Shown here piece after piece: positions 1-10,276 of a stretch of 64,000 bases of DNA; within the stretch, counting starts at the first letter, position 1, and every line of letters starts with the position of its first letter. The notes beneath the pieces are model-generated. The model ran no database searches, was not told the DNA's origin, and saw only the letters and a program-made list of their open reading frames with translations. Both the position numbers and the translations under genes were made by a program. Source of the DNA: Halopseudomonas xinjiangensis (lineage in GTDB: Bacteria > Pseudomonadota > Gammaproteobacteria > Pseudomonadales > Pseudomonadaceae); NCBI RefSeq assembly GCF_900104945.1, contig NZ_LT629736.1, positions 868,001-932,000 of the forward strand, read 5' to 3'.

Positions 1-42
1 AATGGCCACGCCATACATGTGGCCAACCGCAAGAAGCGTTAA
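1..42 (+). CDS. lpd: Dihydrolipoyl dehydrogenase, 3' end only (partial)
   Basis: The first 42 bases read in frame as a 13-residue tail, NGHAIHVANRKKR, followed by a TAA stop. This matches the C-terminal end I know for the E3 subunit (dihydrolipoyl dehydrogenase) of the 2-oxoglutarate dehydrogenase complex in Pseudomonas. The position directly upstream of sucC-sucD fits the sucAB-lpd-sucCD order of that genus. Everything else of the gene lies before the window, so catalytic residues cannot be checked. Confidence 0.75.
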   Translation, partial: NGHAIHVANRKKR

Positions 43-58
43 GATAGCGCCCCTATGA

Positions 59-85
59 CCGGCAGGTCGCGGTTTTACCTGCCGG
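59..85 (+). terminator. Inverted repeat after lpd, possible terminator or attenuator
   Basis: The arms CCGGCAGGT (59-67) and ACCTGCCGG (77-85) are perfectly complementary around a 9-base loop. No clear T-run follows, so it may be a weak terminator, an RNA-processing hairpin between lpd and sucC, or an mRNA stabiliser. Confidence 0.45.
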
Positions 86-252
86 TTCCGGAGCACTGTC
101 ACTGGCAAGGGTCGGTTCATCGGCCATCACCCGGGGGGGTGACATGCGGATGCGGCACATCGAGGCGATGTCCGAATCTGCCATAGGCGACAGGGGTGCG
201 GGTAGGGCCGCTGTCAGACGTAATTCCTACACGATCAAAACGGTAGATAAGC

Positions 253-1419
<1,167 letters not shown>

Positions 1420-2301
1420 ATGAGCATCCTGATCAACAAAGAAACCAAGGTGATCTGCCAGGGCTTCACCGGCTCGCAAGGTTCCTTCCACTCGGAACAG
1501 GCCATCGCCTACGGCACCAAGATGGTTGGCGGCGTAACACCGGGCAAGGGTGGCTCCACTCACCTGGGCCTGCCGGTGTTCAACACCGTTCGTGAAGCGG
1601 TTGAAGCCACAGGCGCCGAAGCCAGCGTGATCTACGTTCCGGCTCCGTTCTGCAAGGACTCGATCCTGGAAGCGGCTGAAGGCGGCATCAAGCTGATCGT
1701 CTGCATCACCGAAGGCATCGCGACTCTCGACATGCTCGACTGCAAGGTCAAGTGTGACGAGCTCGGCGTGCGCCTGATCGGGCCGAACTGCCCGGGTGTC
1801 ATCACCCCCGGCGAGTGCAAGATCGGCATCATGCCTGGTCACATTCACCTGCCAGGCAAGGTCGGCATCGTATCGCGCTCCGGCACCCTGACGTACGAAG
1901 CGGTCAAGCAGACCACTGACGCCGGTTTCGGTCAGTCCACGTGCGTCGGTATCGGTGGCGACCCGATCCCGGGTTCGAACTTCATCGACATCCTGAAGAT
2001 GTTCCAGGACGACCCGAAGACCGAAGCGATCGTCATGATCGGCGAGATCGGCGGCAGCGCCGAAGAAGAAGCAGCAGCCTTCATCAAGGCCAATGTGACC
2101 AAGCCGGTTGTGTCCTACATCGCCGGTGTGACTGCTCCGGCAGGCAAGCGCATGGGTCATGCTGGTGCGATCATCTCCGGCGGCAAGGGCACCGCTGCCG
2201 AGAAGTTCGCGGCACTGGAAGACGCTGGTGTGAAGACCGTTCGTTCGCTGGCGGACATCGGCAAGGCACTGGCTGAACTGACTGGCTGGGCCATGAAGTA
2301 A
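1420..2301 (+). CDS. sucD: Succinyl-CoA synthetase (ADP-forming) alpha subunit
   Basis: The product is 293 residues, close to the family norm. The N-terminal CoA-binding Rossmann domain starts right after [14 protein letters not shown]. The conserved segment [12 protein letters not shown] near residue 246 carries the histidine that is phosphorylated during catalysis. It partners SucC in the TCA cycle. There is no intergenic base between sucC and sucD, and a strong terminator follows, which closes the operon. Confidence 0.97.
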   Translation: MSILINKETKVICQGFTGSQGSFHSEQAIAYGTKMVGGVTPGKGGSTHLGLPVFNTVREAVEATGAEASVIYVPAPFCKDSILEAAEGGIKLIVCITEGIATLDMLDCKVKCDELGVRLIGPNCPGVITPGECKIGIMPGHIHLPGKVGIVSRSGTLTYEAVKQTTDAGFGQSTCVGIGGDPIPGSNFIDILKMFQDDPKTEAIVMIGEIGGSAEEEAAAFIKANVTKPVVSYIAGVTAPAGKRMGHAGAIISGGKGTAAEKFAALEDAGVKTVRSLADIGKALAELTGWAMK

Positions 2302-2327
2302 GCTAAGGACTCGTCCGAAGCCTCAAC

Positions 2328-2351
2328 AAAACCCTGCCTCGGCAGGGTTTT
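2328..2351 (+). terminator. Rho-independent terminator of sucCD
   Basis: A perfect 11-bp stem, AAAACCCTGCC paired with GGCAGGGTTTT, encloses a 2-base TC centre (effectively a 4-base loop after fraying). The 3' arm ends in a T-run. It lies 26 bases past the sucD stop. Confidence 0.9.
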
Positions 2352-2446
2352 GTCGTTTCTGGCCGCTATTCGGTGTGTGGCGGTCATGGCTATACTGCGT
2401 TGTCAGCCTGGCTGACGAGACAACAAGCGAGCGACAAGGAACATGC

Positions 2447-3193
2447 ATGCTCACGCTTCCCGATGCCGGAGCCGCCTGGCTCAATCTCAGCGCCTTCCTC
2501 TGGTTCATGTTCAGCTGGGTGGGTTATACCTATTATGCCCAGCACAAGGCCAAGGACACCGCTTGCCTGGCCAGCGTGCTTCATCTCTATCGCAAGGACT
2601 GGATGACTCGCCTGATGATGCGCGAGCAGCGGATCGCCGACGCCAGCGTCATTGGCAACCTCGAGCGTAACACGGCGTTTTTCGCATCCAGCACTTTGCT
2701 GATCCTCGCCGGTCTGTTGACCGTCATGGGCGCGACTGACCGCGCCCAGAGCCTGTTGCAGGATCTGCCGTTCGTGGCCAAGGTCAGCCGCGAGGTGTCT
2801 GAGATCAAGTTGTTGGTGATGCTGGGCATCTTCGTTTATGCCTTCTTCACCTTCTCCTGGGGCATGCGGCAATACAATTTCGCGTCCGTGCTGCTGGGCT
2901 CGGCACCATTGGTTGGCGAGAAGACGGTCACCGAGGCGGAACGCAAGGCGTATGCCGAGCGCGCCGCAAGAGTGCTTTCCATGGCCGGCCATGAATTCAA
3001 TCTGGGCTTGCGGGCGTATTACTTCGCCCTGGCAACGCTCAGCTGGTTTATCAATCCGCTGCTGTTCGTGCTGACCACGTCCGGTGTGGTGTATGTGCTG
3101 TATCGCCGCGAGTTCCATTCCGCAGTGCTCAGCGCCATGCTCTTCACGCCTACGCCGTTCGCTGAATCAACCAACCAGGAGAAGTCCGAATGA
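2447..3193 (+). CDS. DUF599-type integral membrane protein
   Basis: This 248-residue protein has about four hydrophobic segments: near residues 12-28, 75-95, 125-145 and the last 60. Between the first two lies a conserved polar stretch with YRKDWMTRLMMREQRI. These features match the DUF599 family, whose function is unknown. I chose the ATG at 2447 because AAGGA lies 7 bases upstream; an in-frame ATG at 2375 falls next to the sucCD terminator and lacks a good ribosome site. Its stop overlaps the next gene by 4 bases (ATGA), so the two membrane proteins are probably co-translated. Confidence 0.75.
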   Translation: MLTLPDAGAAWLNLSAFLWFMFSWVGYTYYAQHKAKDTACLASVLHLYRKDWMTRLMMREQRIADASVIGNLERNTAFFASSTLLILAGLLTVMGATDRAQSLLQDLPFVAKVSREVSEIKLLVMLGIFVYAFFTFSWGMRQYNFASVLLGSAPLVGEKTVTEAERKAYAERAARVLSMAGHEFNLGLRAYYFALATLSWFINPLLFVLTTSGVVYVLYRREFHSAVLSAMLFTPTPFAESTNQEKSE

Positions 3194-3585
3194 GCTTTCC
3201 CTTGTGGTGTCTGTTCTTCGCCGCGCTGATGCTGGTTCTGACCAAGTTTCCGGTCGCTGTGGCCATGGCACGTATCGATGGCAGAGGGTATGACAATCGA
3301 CATCCCCGCGATCAGCAGGCGGCCCTCAGTGGCTGGGGCGCTCGCGCGTTGGCGGCTCACCAGAACATGTTCGAGGCGTTTCCATTGTTCGCGGCAGGGA
3401 TTCTGGTAACTCAGGTCACCAATGTGCAGGGGCTGACGATAAATGTGCTGGCTGGCGTGTTCGTTGTCGCGAGGGTGCTCTACACCCTGTTCTACCTGAC
3501 CAATACACACGCGTTGCGCAGTGCGGTCTGGATGGTCGGCTTCGCTTCTTGCCTGGCATTGCTCCTGGCGCCAGCGCTGATTTGA
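3190..3585 (+). CDS. MAPEG-family membrane protein
   Basis: The 131-residue protein has four predicted membrane helices, and the segment AHQNMFEAFPLFAAGI is the hallmark of bacterial MAPEG proteins (relatives of eukaryotic eicosanoid and glutathione enzymes). The bacterial members of this subgroup have no firmly assigned substrate. The start overlaps the stop of the DUF599 gene, which indicates an operon. It converges with the lipoprotein gene on the other strand. Confidence 0.85.
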   Translation: MSFPLWCLFFAALMLVLTKFPVAVAMARIDGRGYDNRHPRDQQAALSGWGARALAAHQNMFEAFPLFAAGILVTQVTNVQGLTINVLAGVFVVARVLYTLFYLTNTHALRSAVWMVGFASCLALLLAPALI

Positions 3586-3628
3586 ACGATGGCAGGTCGT
3601 CGCAACGGCCTGCCTCGTCGATTGCGGC

Positions 3629-4015
3629 TTACTGCTGTTGAGTAGTGCCGCCGGTGCTTCCAGTGCTGCCGGTGCCGGTGCCCTGGGTGCCGGTACCAGT
3701 ACCGTCAGTGCCGGTGCCCATGCCGCCAGCAGTGCCGCCGCCAGTCGTGCCACCGGTACCGCCAGTGGTCGAGCCGCCCATGGTTCCGCCGGAGCCGGTG
3801 GTGCCGCCAGTCGTGCCAGTTGTGCCACCGGTAGTGCCGGTGTTGGCGCCCATGCCGTCCATGGTTTCGCCGGTACCCGTGCCGGTACCTGTGGTCCCCA
3901 TGCCGCTTTGAGTCGCTGGTGGTGCTTCGACGGGCTCGCGCTCTTCTTCTCCGCCGCAAGCGGTGAGCAGGCCGAAACTAGCTATCAACATGGTTGTCGC
4001 GAATACTTTTTTCAT
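3629..4015 (-). CDS. Gly/Thr-rich low-complexity lipoprotein
   Basis: The 128-residue product starts with a lipoprotein signal, MKKVFATTMLIASFGLLTAC, with the modified Cys at residue 20 and lipobox L-T-A-C. A short charged part (GEEEREPVEAPP) follows, then about 90 residues almost wholly of G, T, M and S in irregular TGTTGG-like repeats. GGAG lies 8 bases before the ATG at 4015; an upstream in-frame TTG is less likely. No enzyme domain is visible. It may be a flexible envelope-anchored linker or adhesin-like protein. The repeats make long open frames on the opposite strand, which I treat as artefacts. Confidence 0.7.
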   Translation of the reverse strand: MKKVFATTMLIASFGLLTACGGEEEREPVEAPPATQSGMGTTGTGTGTGETMDGMGANTGTTGGTTGTTGGTTGSGGTMGGSTTGGTGGTTGGGTAGGMGTGTDGTGTGTQGTGTGSTGSTGGTTQQQ

Positions 4016-4161
4016 GGAAGTCTCCAAGTGGATTGATTCCTGTATTTGGTCTGGCTTTACACAGGTTAGTTCCTCGCTCCCAAGGTGCCACCTGGTTACG
4101 CGTCAGTGATCTGATACTATGCGCAGCCGCATTCCGCGATGTTGAAGGAACGAGAATTGCG

Positions 4162-4626
4162 ATGAGTACGATTGAACAGCGTGTACACAATTTCCTGTCC
4201 ATCCTGCGCCACTGCCAGCGACTGGGCATGAGCGTCGAACGAGCAGACGAGCGTGGCCTCACGCTGAAGCTGCCCTACAGCGACGCGATCATCGGCAACC
4301 CGGTGACCGGTGTCGTGCATGGCGGTGCTATAACCACCCTGATGGACACCTGCTGCGGAATCTCCACCGTCTGCTTTTTACCCGAATTCGAAATATGCCC
4401 AACGCTCGATCTGCGGATCGACTACATGCATCCGGCGACCCCGGGCAAGGCAATCTACGGCTTTGCTGAATGCTACCGGCTGACCTCGACGGTCATATTC
4501 ACCCGCGGGGTCGCTTATCACGACTCGCCTGACGAGCCGATCGCGCATGTTGTGGGCACGTTCATGCGCATGGGCAAGCCGGGTCGCAACGGAATGCTCG
4601 CAAGCATCGATGGAGGTGTGGCATGA
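4162..4626 (+). CDS. PaaI-family (hotdog) thioesterase
   Basis: This 154-residue hotdog-fold protein carries GNPVTGVVHGGAITTLMD near residues 45-65, the substrate-pocket motif of the PaaI/YdiI thioesterase group, which hydrolyse acyl-CoA esters. I took the ATG at 4162, preceded by GAAGGA, instead of an in-frame start 56 codons upstream that would run through non-coding sequence. The stop overlaps the ATG of a second thioesterase, so they form a two-gene operon. The natural acyl-CoA cannot be told from sequence. Confidence 0.85.
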   Translation: MSTIEQRVHNFLSILRHCQRLGMSVERADERGLTLKLPYSDAIIGNPVTGVVHGGAITTLMDTCCGISTVCFLPEFEICPTLDLRIDYMHPATPGKAIYGFAECYRLTSTVIFTRGVAYHDSPDEPIAHVVGTFMRMGKPGRNGMLASIDGGVA

Positions 4627-5066
4627 CCGACATGGCCGACATCGAAAAGCTCGTGAGCCGGGGCCATGAAAGTGGCGACTATCTGCCGTTGATCGAAGCG
4701 ATCCCCTACGCATCGCTGATCGGCTTGCGGGTGCACCGCGAAGGCGACAACGTCATGTTCCATCTACCGATTTCGCCAGACAACATCGGCAATCCGGTAC
4801 TGCCCGCGATTCACGGCGGGGTGATTGCCGGGTTCATGGAGCAGGCCGCAATGCTGCACCTGATGATTTTCATGAACAGTTCCAGCTTCCCCAAGATCAT
4901 CGACTTTTCCATCGACTATCTGCGCGCCGGGCTGGCCCGTGAAACCTACGCCAGTTGCCAGGTCTGGCGCCAGGGTCGGCGAGTCGGTAATGTGGCTATC
5001 ACTGCCTGGCAAACCGATCCCAACGAACCCATCGCTACTGCCCGGGCCCACTTCAAACTCGATTAG
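4623..5066 (+). CDS. PaaI-family (hotdog) thioesterase, second copy
   Basis: The 147-residue protein has the same hotdog layout as its upstream neighbour, with GNPVLPAIHGGVIAGFMEQ in the active-site helix. The two are clearly diverged, so this is an old duplication or a heteromeric pair. Translation is coupled through the ATGA overlap at 4623-4626. In this copy a Glu stands in the MEQA position where the first copy has Asp (MDTC), and either residue is used as catalytic carboxylate in the family. A heteromer is inference. Confidence 0.83.
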   Translation: MTDMADIEKLVSRGHESGDYLPLIEAIPYASLIGLRVHREGDNVMFHLPISPDNIGNPVLPAIHGGVIAGFMEQAAMLHLMIFMNSSSFPKIIDFSIDYLRAGLARETYASCQVWRQGRRVGNVAITAWQTDPNEPIATARAHFKLD

Positions 5067-5087
5067 CAGTCGGCAGGACAGGGCAAC

Positions 5088-6083
5088 ATGGACGCCTTAT
5101 TGATTCTGAGCGGTATCGTGCTCCTGGCTATCGGCTGGGTCTGGCTGGTTATCGGCTCGTTGCGTTTGCCTACCGGCAGGCTCGTGGTCGCGATACTGCT
5201 GCCGTTAGTCACCCTGTTCCGTCGCGATCAGGGTTATCCGCGCGCGCCGCGACTGGTTCTGGCTGTTGGTTGTCTCGCTGCGCTGGCCGGTCTGGCCACG
5301 TTGTTCCATCTGCATCCTCATCGTTTCGAACGACTGGTGAGCGGCCAATGGCACGTCGAGCAGCCGGAGAAGCAAGGGATAGCCGGCGAGATCATGGGCC
5401 AGCAGTTCCGACCCGACCGGGTGTTCTGGCGCGGCGATGATCTGGTACTTGAGGAAGGCCCGACCGAGCGAGTCCGCCGCTCGCTGACCATTCGCTTCGA
5501 GAGTGCCCGTCAATTGGTCAACGGCGACAGCATAGCGTTATTGCCGACTGATACAGGACGCTGGCCGGAGGTGCTTCTGCAGTGGCATGCCGGTGCGCTC
5601 GAAGCCCCGGGGCTGCGCAGAATCACCGGCCAGTACAGCCTCGACCTGGACCTGCTCCCCTCGGTGCAGAGCAGCTCTCGGCTCCGGCTGCATCTGGCGC
5701 TGCCCTCGCAACATCAGACCTGGGTAACGGGGGAGGTTTTTGTGGAGCAGCTGCCGGCCTGGCTTCGTCAGGCGCAGCGGGGCGAGGCGCAGCCGAAGCG
5801 CGCCACGACGCCTTCGAACCCTTCATCAGACCAGGCGATGAAGCCAGAATTGCCACGCTGGGAGCCGGTCAGTGTTTTGGCGCTCGTCGATGAGCCACGT
5901 ATGCTGACTGACGCCAGCATACGCGTAACCACCGTCTCTGGCCGTTCGCACGAGGGCCGGTTCAAAGGCGTTACCGACGACGGACGCATCGTGCTCGCCA
6001 AGTCACATGGTCCGAATCAGGTGGACTTCCAGTTCCACCCGGTGGACATCCAGCTGCTCGAGGCACAGCACAGCCGCCGTTGA
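5088..6083 (+). CDS. Membrane-anchored protein of unknown function
   Basis: The 331-residue product opens with two hydrophobic helices (about residues 5-22 and 58-78) joined by a short basic loop. A soluble region without recognisable catalytic motifs follows. The last 70 residues contain SIRVTTVSGRSHEGRFKGVTDDGRIVL, a beta-rich segment reminiscent of small Sm-like or SH3-like barrels. It starts 21 bases after the second thioesterase and may share its transcript. I do not recognise a function. Confidence 0.6.
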   Translation: MDALLILSGIVLLAIGWVWLVIGSLRLPTGRLVVAILLPLVTLFRRDQGYPRAPRLVLAVGCLAALAGLATLFHLHPHRFERLVSGQWHVEQPEKQGIAGEIMGQQFRPDRVFWRGDDLVLEEGPTERVRRSLTIRFESARQLVNGDSIALLPTDTGRWPEVLLQWHAGALEAPGLRRITGQYSLDLDLLPSVQSSSRLRLHLALPSQHQTWVTGEVFVEQLPAWLRQAQRGEAQPKRATTPSNPSSDQAMKPELPRWEPVSVLALVDEPRMLTDASIRVTTVSGRSHEGRFKGVTDDGRIVLAKSHGPNQVDFQFHPVDIQLLEAQHSRR

Positions 6084-6089
6084 ACCGCA

Positions 6090-6118
6090 CTTGAAATAAC
6101 CGCCGCTCATCCCCATCA
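6090..6118 (+). promoter_or_regulatory. Sigma-32 heat-shock promoter of htpG
   Basis: CTTGAAA (6090-6096) and CCCCATCA (6111-6118) are separated by 14 bases. This matches the known sigma-32 (RpoH) consensus of CTTGAAA, an 11-16 base gap, then CCCCATNT almost completely. It lies about 60 bases upstream of the htpG start, a classic RpoH target. Confidence 0.85.
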
Positions 6119-6178
6119 AGGGTCCATCCGGAAGCCTGTGCAACAGGCCAGCCTCAACCTGATGGAGATCAATCAACC

Positions 6179-8083
6179 ATGACCGTGGAAGCTCATAAGG
6201 AAACGCTTGGATTCCAGACCGAGGTAAAGCAACTGCTGCACCTCATGATCCATTCGATGTATTCGAACAAGGAAATCTTCCTTCGCGAGCTCATTTCCAA
6301 TGCCTCGGATGCCTCCGACAAGTTGCGTTTCGAAGCCATTGCCAAGCCCGAGTTGCTCGAGGATCAGCCTGATCTGGCCATCCGCATCAGTCATGACGAA
6401 ACCGCCAAGACCCTGACCATCGAAGACAAAGGCATCGGCATGACCCGCGATGAGGTGATCGAGAACCTCGGCACCATCGCCAAGTCGGGTACTGCCGCGT
6501 TCATGCAACAGCTGACCGGCGACCAGAAAAAGGACGCCAGCCTGATCGGCCAGTTCGGTGTCGGCTTTTATAGCGCGTTCATCGTCGCCGACAAGGTCGA
6601 AGTCTTCACTCGTCGTGCTGGCGCTGCGCCGGAAGAGGGAGTGCGCTGGGAATCGGCCGGCGAGGGCGAGTTCACCATCGAAAACGTCGTCAAGCCCGAG
6701 CGCGGTACGCGGATCGTTCTGCATCTCAAGTCTGCCGAAAGCGAATTCGCCGATGGCTGGCGCCTGCGCAATGTGGTCAAGAAGTATTCCGATCACATTT
6801 CCCTGCCCATCGAGCTGCCGAAACAGCACCACGGCGACGAAGCAGACAAGCCCACGGAAGTCGAGTGGGAAAGCGTCAACCGTGCGAGCGCCTTGTGGAC
6901 CCGTCCGCGTACCGAGATAAAGGACGAGGAATACCAGGAGTTCTACAAGCACGTCGCGCATGACTTCGAGAACCCGCTGTCCTGGAGCCACAACAAGGTC
7001 GAGGGGAAACTTGAGTACACCAGCCTGCTGTACGTGCCCGGTCGTGCCCCGTTCGACCTGTATCAGCGTGAGGCGCCGCGCGGTCTGAAACTGTACGTGC
7101 AGCGCGTCTTCATCATGGACGACGCGGAGCAGTTCCTGCCGCTGTACCTGCGTTTCATCAAGGGTGTAGTCGACTCCAATGACCTGTCGCTGAACGTTTC
7201 CCGCGAGATCCTGCAGAAGGATCCGGCCATTGACAGCATGAAGTCCGCACTGACCAAGCGCGTGCTGGACATGCTCGAGAAGCTGGCGAAGAAAGAGCCG
7301 GAAAAATATGCCACCTTCTGGAAGGCTTTCGGCAGCGTCATGAAGGAAGGGCCGGCGGAAGATTTCGCCAATCGCGAGAAAATCGCCGGCCTGCTGCGCT
7401 TCGCCTCGACCAACCAGAGCGACGATAGCGAAGTGGTCAGCCTGGACAGTTACATCGAGCGTATGCAGGAAGGCCAGGAGAAGATTTACTACCTCACTGG
7501 CGAGCGCTACAACCAGATCAAGAACAGCCCGCACCTGGAAATCTTCCGCAAGAAGAACATCGAAGTGCTGCTGATGACCGATCGTATCGACGAGTGGCTG
7601 ATGAGCCATCTGTCCGAGTACCAAGGCAAGGAATTCGTCGACATCGCTCGCGGCGATCTGGACCTGGGCAAGCTCGAAGGTGAAGAGGACAAGCAAGCGC
7701 AGGAAGAGGCTGCCAAGTCCAAGGCGGATCTGGTCAAGCGCGTGCAGGACGTGCTGAGGGACGATCTGGAGGAGGTGCGTGTCTCGCACCGTCTGACCGA
7801 TTCCCCGGCTGTGCTGGTGATCAATGAAGACGGTATGGGTCTGCAAATGCGCAAGATCCTTGAGGCCACCGGGCAGCAGGCGCCGGAAACCAAGCCGATT
7901 CTGGAGATCAATACCAGCCACCCGCTGCTGGAAAAGCTCGACGCCGAACAGGACGAGGAACGCTTCGCCGATCTGGCGCGAGTTCTCTTCGACCAGGCTG
8001 CGCTGGCTGCTGGCGAAAGCCTGCAGGATCCGGCTGCTTACGTCCGCCGCCTCAACGCGTTGCTGGTCGAGCTCAGTCGCTGA
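6179..8083 (+). CDS. htpG: Molecular chaperone HtpG (bacterial Hsp90)
   Basis: At 634 residues the protein has full family length. The GHKL ATPase domain shows [16 protein letters not shown] (about 31-46), [11 protein letters not shown] (about 82-92) and [13 protein letters not shown] (about 122-134). The middle domain and C-terminal dimerisation domain follow. It is a cytosolic ATP-dependent chaperone that helps fold and protect client proteins under stress. The start is fixed by the conserved [16 protein letters not shown] opening. It is monocistronic, between a sigma-32 promoter and a terminator. Confidence 0.97.
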   Translation: MTVEAHKETLGFQTEVKQLLHLMIHSMYSNKEIFLRELISNASDASDKLRFEAIAKPELLEDQPDLAIRISHDETAKTLTIEDKGIGMTRDEVIENLGTIAKSGTAAFMQQLTGDQKKDASLIGQFGVGFYSAFIVADKVEVFTRRAGAAPEEGVRWESAGEGEFTIENVVKPERGTRIVLHLKSAESEFADGWRLRNVVKKYSDHISLPIELPKQHHGDEADKPTEVEWESVNRASALWTRPRTEIKDEEYQEFYKHVAHDFENPLSWSHNKVEGKLEYTSLLYVPGRAPFDLYQREAPRGLKLYVQRVFIMDDAEQFLPLYLRFIKGVVDSNDLSLNVSREILQKDPAIDSMKSALTKRVLDMLEKLAKKEPEKYATFWKAFGSVMKEGPAEDFANREKIAGLLRFASTNQSDDSEVVSLDSYIERMQEGQEKIYYLTGERYNQIKNSPHLEIFRKKNIEVLLMTDRIDEWLMSHLSEYQGKEFVDIARGDLDLGKLEGEEDKQAQEEAAKSKADLVKRVQDVLRDDLEEVRVSHRLTDSPAVLVINEDGMGLQMRKILEATGQQAPETKPILEINTSHPLLEKLDAEQDEERFADLARVLFDQAALAAGESLQDPAAYVRRLNALLVELSR

Positions 8084-8108
8084 TCGATGGACGCTTCGCT
8101 GTAACTGG

Positions 8109-8131
8109 AAAGCCTGCCGCGTGCAGGCTTT
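8109..8131 (+). terminator. Rho-independent terminator of htpG
   Basis: The 9-bp stem AAAGCCTGC / GCAGGCTTT, with a 5-base loop and trailing Ts, lies 26 bases after the htpG stop. Confidence 0.85.
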
Positions 8132-8190
8132 TCAGTTTCTGCACACCGGCTATGCTTAGGGCCGGACTCAAATGCCAAGGAACCTGATAA

Positions 8191-8973
8191 ATGAAAAAGA
8201 CACTTTCGACCCTGATGATGCTCGGCGCTGCCGGAATGGCCAACGCGGCGATGGTCACCCGCGAGGTAAGCTATGAAATTGACGGCGAAGCCTACCAGGG
8301 CATGCTGGTCTACGACGACGCTGTCAAAGAGAAGCGTCCCGGCCTGCTGATGGTGCCGAACTGGATGGGCGTCAACGAGAACGCCGCGAAGAAGGCCTTC
8401 CGTGCTGGCGGCTCCGAGTACGTGGTCTTCGTTGCCGACATGTATGGCAAGGATATCCGCCCGGAGAATTCCGACGAAGCCGCCAAGGCTGCCACCACTG
8501 TACGTTCCGACCGCGACATGATGCGCAAGCGCGTCAATGCCGCGCTGGATGTGTTCCGCGAACAGGCCGATAGCGTGCCGCTGAACGCCGATCAGATCGG
8601 TGCGATCGGCTTTTGCTTCGGCGGCGGAGTAGTTCTTGAAATGGCACGCTCGGGCACAGACATCGCTGGCGTAGTGTCGTTTCACGGCAATCTGGACACA
8701 CCGGACCCTGACGATGCGAACAACATAACGATGCCGGTACTGGTGCTGCATGGCGCCAACGATCCGTTCGTGCCGGACGAGCAGGTGGCTGCGTTCAAGG
8801 ATGAGATGCGTAAGGCAGACGTTGACTGGACCCTGATCAGCTACGGGAACGCGGTGCATTCGTTTACTGACCCGACCGCCAGTATGCCCGGCAAGGCGGA
8901 GTACAACCCGGTGGTAGCCGAACGAGCCTTCGGTGCAATGCGTCAGTTCTTCAACGAAACCATGGCCGACTGA
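8191..8973 (+). CDS. Exported dienelactone hydrolase-family protein
   Basis: This 260-residue alpha/beta hydrolase has a cleavable signal peptide (MKKTLSTLMMLGAAGMANA), so it acts in the periplasm, unlike classical cytosolic dienelactone hydrolases. The nucleophile elbow is GFCFGGG, with Cys as nucleophile as in DLH. An Asp in GANDPFVPDE and a His in AVHSFTDP complete the Cys-Asp-His triad. The physiological ester is unknown. An AAGGA ribosome site sits about 10 bases before the ATG. It is probably transcribed alone. Confidence 0.88.
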   Translation: MKKTLSTLMMLGAAGMANAAMVTREVSYEIDGEAYQGMLVYDDAVKEKRPGLLMVPNWMGVNENAAKKAFRAGGSEYVVFVADMYGKDIRPENSDEAAKAATTVRSDRDMMRKRVNAALDVFREQADSVPLNADQIGAIGFCFGGGVVLEMARSGTDIAGVVSFHGNLDTPDPDDANNITMPVLVLHGANDPFVPDEQVAAFKDEMRKADVDWTLISYGNAVHSFTDPTASMPGKAEYNPVVAERAFGAMRQFFNETMAD

Positions 8974-9144
8974 GGCCGCCCGACCGCTCTGGGCTTGGCT
9001 GGAAGCCCGTTCTCCTGGCAATTTAGGCATGGTAAAACCCGGTGCGAACGGTCATGATAACCGCTCGCATTTGGGCTGGGTGTTTCTCGACACTCATGCA
9101 TGGTCTCCTGCGCCGGTCCTGGCGCTGTTCAGGGAATTCGAAGG

Positions 9145-10260
9145 ATGTCGTATCTGACCAGAGCGTGCCGGCAAGTCGCGCTAGGACTCCTGTTCGCGGC
9201 GGCGGCGGGCGCTGTGACTGCACAGCAGTCCCCATTGCCGGTTGTAGTATCTGCTGTACAAACCGTGACAATCGCGGATCAGATTCAGGCGCTTGGCACC
9301 TTGCTTGCCAACGAGACCGCAGTGCTTTCGGCCAACCTTACCGAAACCGTCTCGGCCATCGATTTCACTTCTGGCCAACGTGTCGAGGCCGGCGATCTGT
9401 TGGTATCGCTGACCAGCCGCGAACAGAAAGCCCAGCTTGCCGAGGCTCAGGCGAGCGTCGACGACGCCGAGCGGCAACTGGAGCGTGCTCGCCAGTTGGT
9501 CGATAGCCGATTCGTCTCGGCGCAGGAAGTGGACAATCTGGAGCGTGAACGGGACATCGCCCGTGCCCGGCTGCGTGCTGTCGAGTCGCGCCTGGCCGAT
9601 CGGTTGATCCGGGCGCCGTTCGATGGGGTGGTAGGCTTCAGAGAGATAAGCGTCGGTACGCTGCTAACGCCGGGCACGCCCGTCGCCACACTGCACGACG
9701 ACAGCCAGATGAAGCTCGATTTCAACGTACCCGAGGTACATCTGTCGAAAATTGCCCCGGGGCAGCCCGTGGTCGCAACCAGTCGCGCCTATCCGGACCG
9801 CCGCTTTACCGGCGAGGTGGCCGTGGTCGAAAACCAGGTCGATCCGGTAACCCGATCCGTTCGCGTGCGCGCAATGCTTCCGAACCCGGAGGGGCTGTTG
9901 CGTCCCGGCATGCTCATGGCGGTACAGGTGGCTTCGTCAGAGCGCGAAGCGCTGGTCATCCCTGAAGAAGCGCTGCTGCCGCAAGGCAGCCAGCAGTTCG
10001 TCATGTTGATTGTCGAGGGCACAGATGGTCTGGTCGCGGAGAAACGTCAGGTCAGCATCGGTGAGAGACAGCCCGGACAGGTGGAGATTCTCGAAGGCAT
10101 CGAAGCCGGCCAGAAAGTGATCACGCACGGCAATTTCCGCGTGCAACCAGGGCAGACAATACAGATCAAGGCCGAACACGCCATCGGTGAGTCGGCGGAG
10201 GCGGTGCTGTCGGAGCAAAGCGACCAGCTGCCGGCGTCTTCGCCGGCGGATCGGCGATGA
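9145..10260 (+). CDS. RND efflux periplasmic adaptor (membrane fusion protein)
   Basis: The 371-residue protein has a signal peptide ending around TAQQ. It then shows the adaptor layout: a split lipoyl domain, an alpha-helical hairpin (the AEAQASVDDAERQLERARQL region), a return lipoyl strand (RLIRAPFDGVVGFREISVG) and beta-barrel domains. It should link an inner-membrane RND pump to an outer-membrane channel. I chose the ATG at 9145, with AGGGA 9 bases upstream; an ATG at 9100 would place extra residues before the signal peptide. No TolC-type gene follows, so the channel must be encoded elsewhere. Confidence 0.9.
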   Translation: MSYLTRACRQVALGLLFAAAAGAVTAQQSPLPVVVSAVQTVTIADQIQALGTLLANETAVLSANLTETVSAIDFTSGQRVEAGDLLVSLTSREQKAQLAEAQASVDDAERQLERARQLVDSRFVSAQEVDNLERERDIARARLRAVESRLADRLIRAPFDGVVGFREISVGTLLTPGTPVATLHDDSQMKLDFNVPEVHLSKIAPGQPVVATSRAYPDRRFTGEVAVVENQVDPVTRSVRVRAMLPNPEGLLRPGMLMAVQVASSEREALVIPEEALLPQGSQQFVMLIVEGTDGLVAEKRQVSIGERQPGQVEILEGIEAGQKVITHGNFRVQPGQTIQIKAEHAIGESAEAVLSEQSDQLPASSPADRR

Positions 10261-10276
10261 AAGGCGGCGGAGCGTC

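Noticed and set aside
124..146. TCACCC / GGGTGA inverted repeat upstream of sucC as a regulatory hairpin
   Set aside because: Only six pairs around a G-run; could easily be chance in GC-rich DNA and no known regulator site matches.
3638..4036. Two plus-strand frames (Ala/Ser-rich and Pro/Val-rich) opposite the lipoprotein
   Set aside because: They come from the same G/C/T-rich repeats read backwards. The minus-strand frame alone has a signal peptide, lipobox and ribosome site.
6173..7921. 582-residue minus-strand frame opposite htpG
   Set aside because: Complete antisense overlap with htpG, no recognisable domain. Rejected as a shadow.
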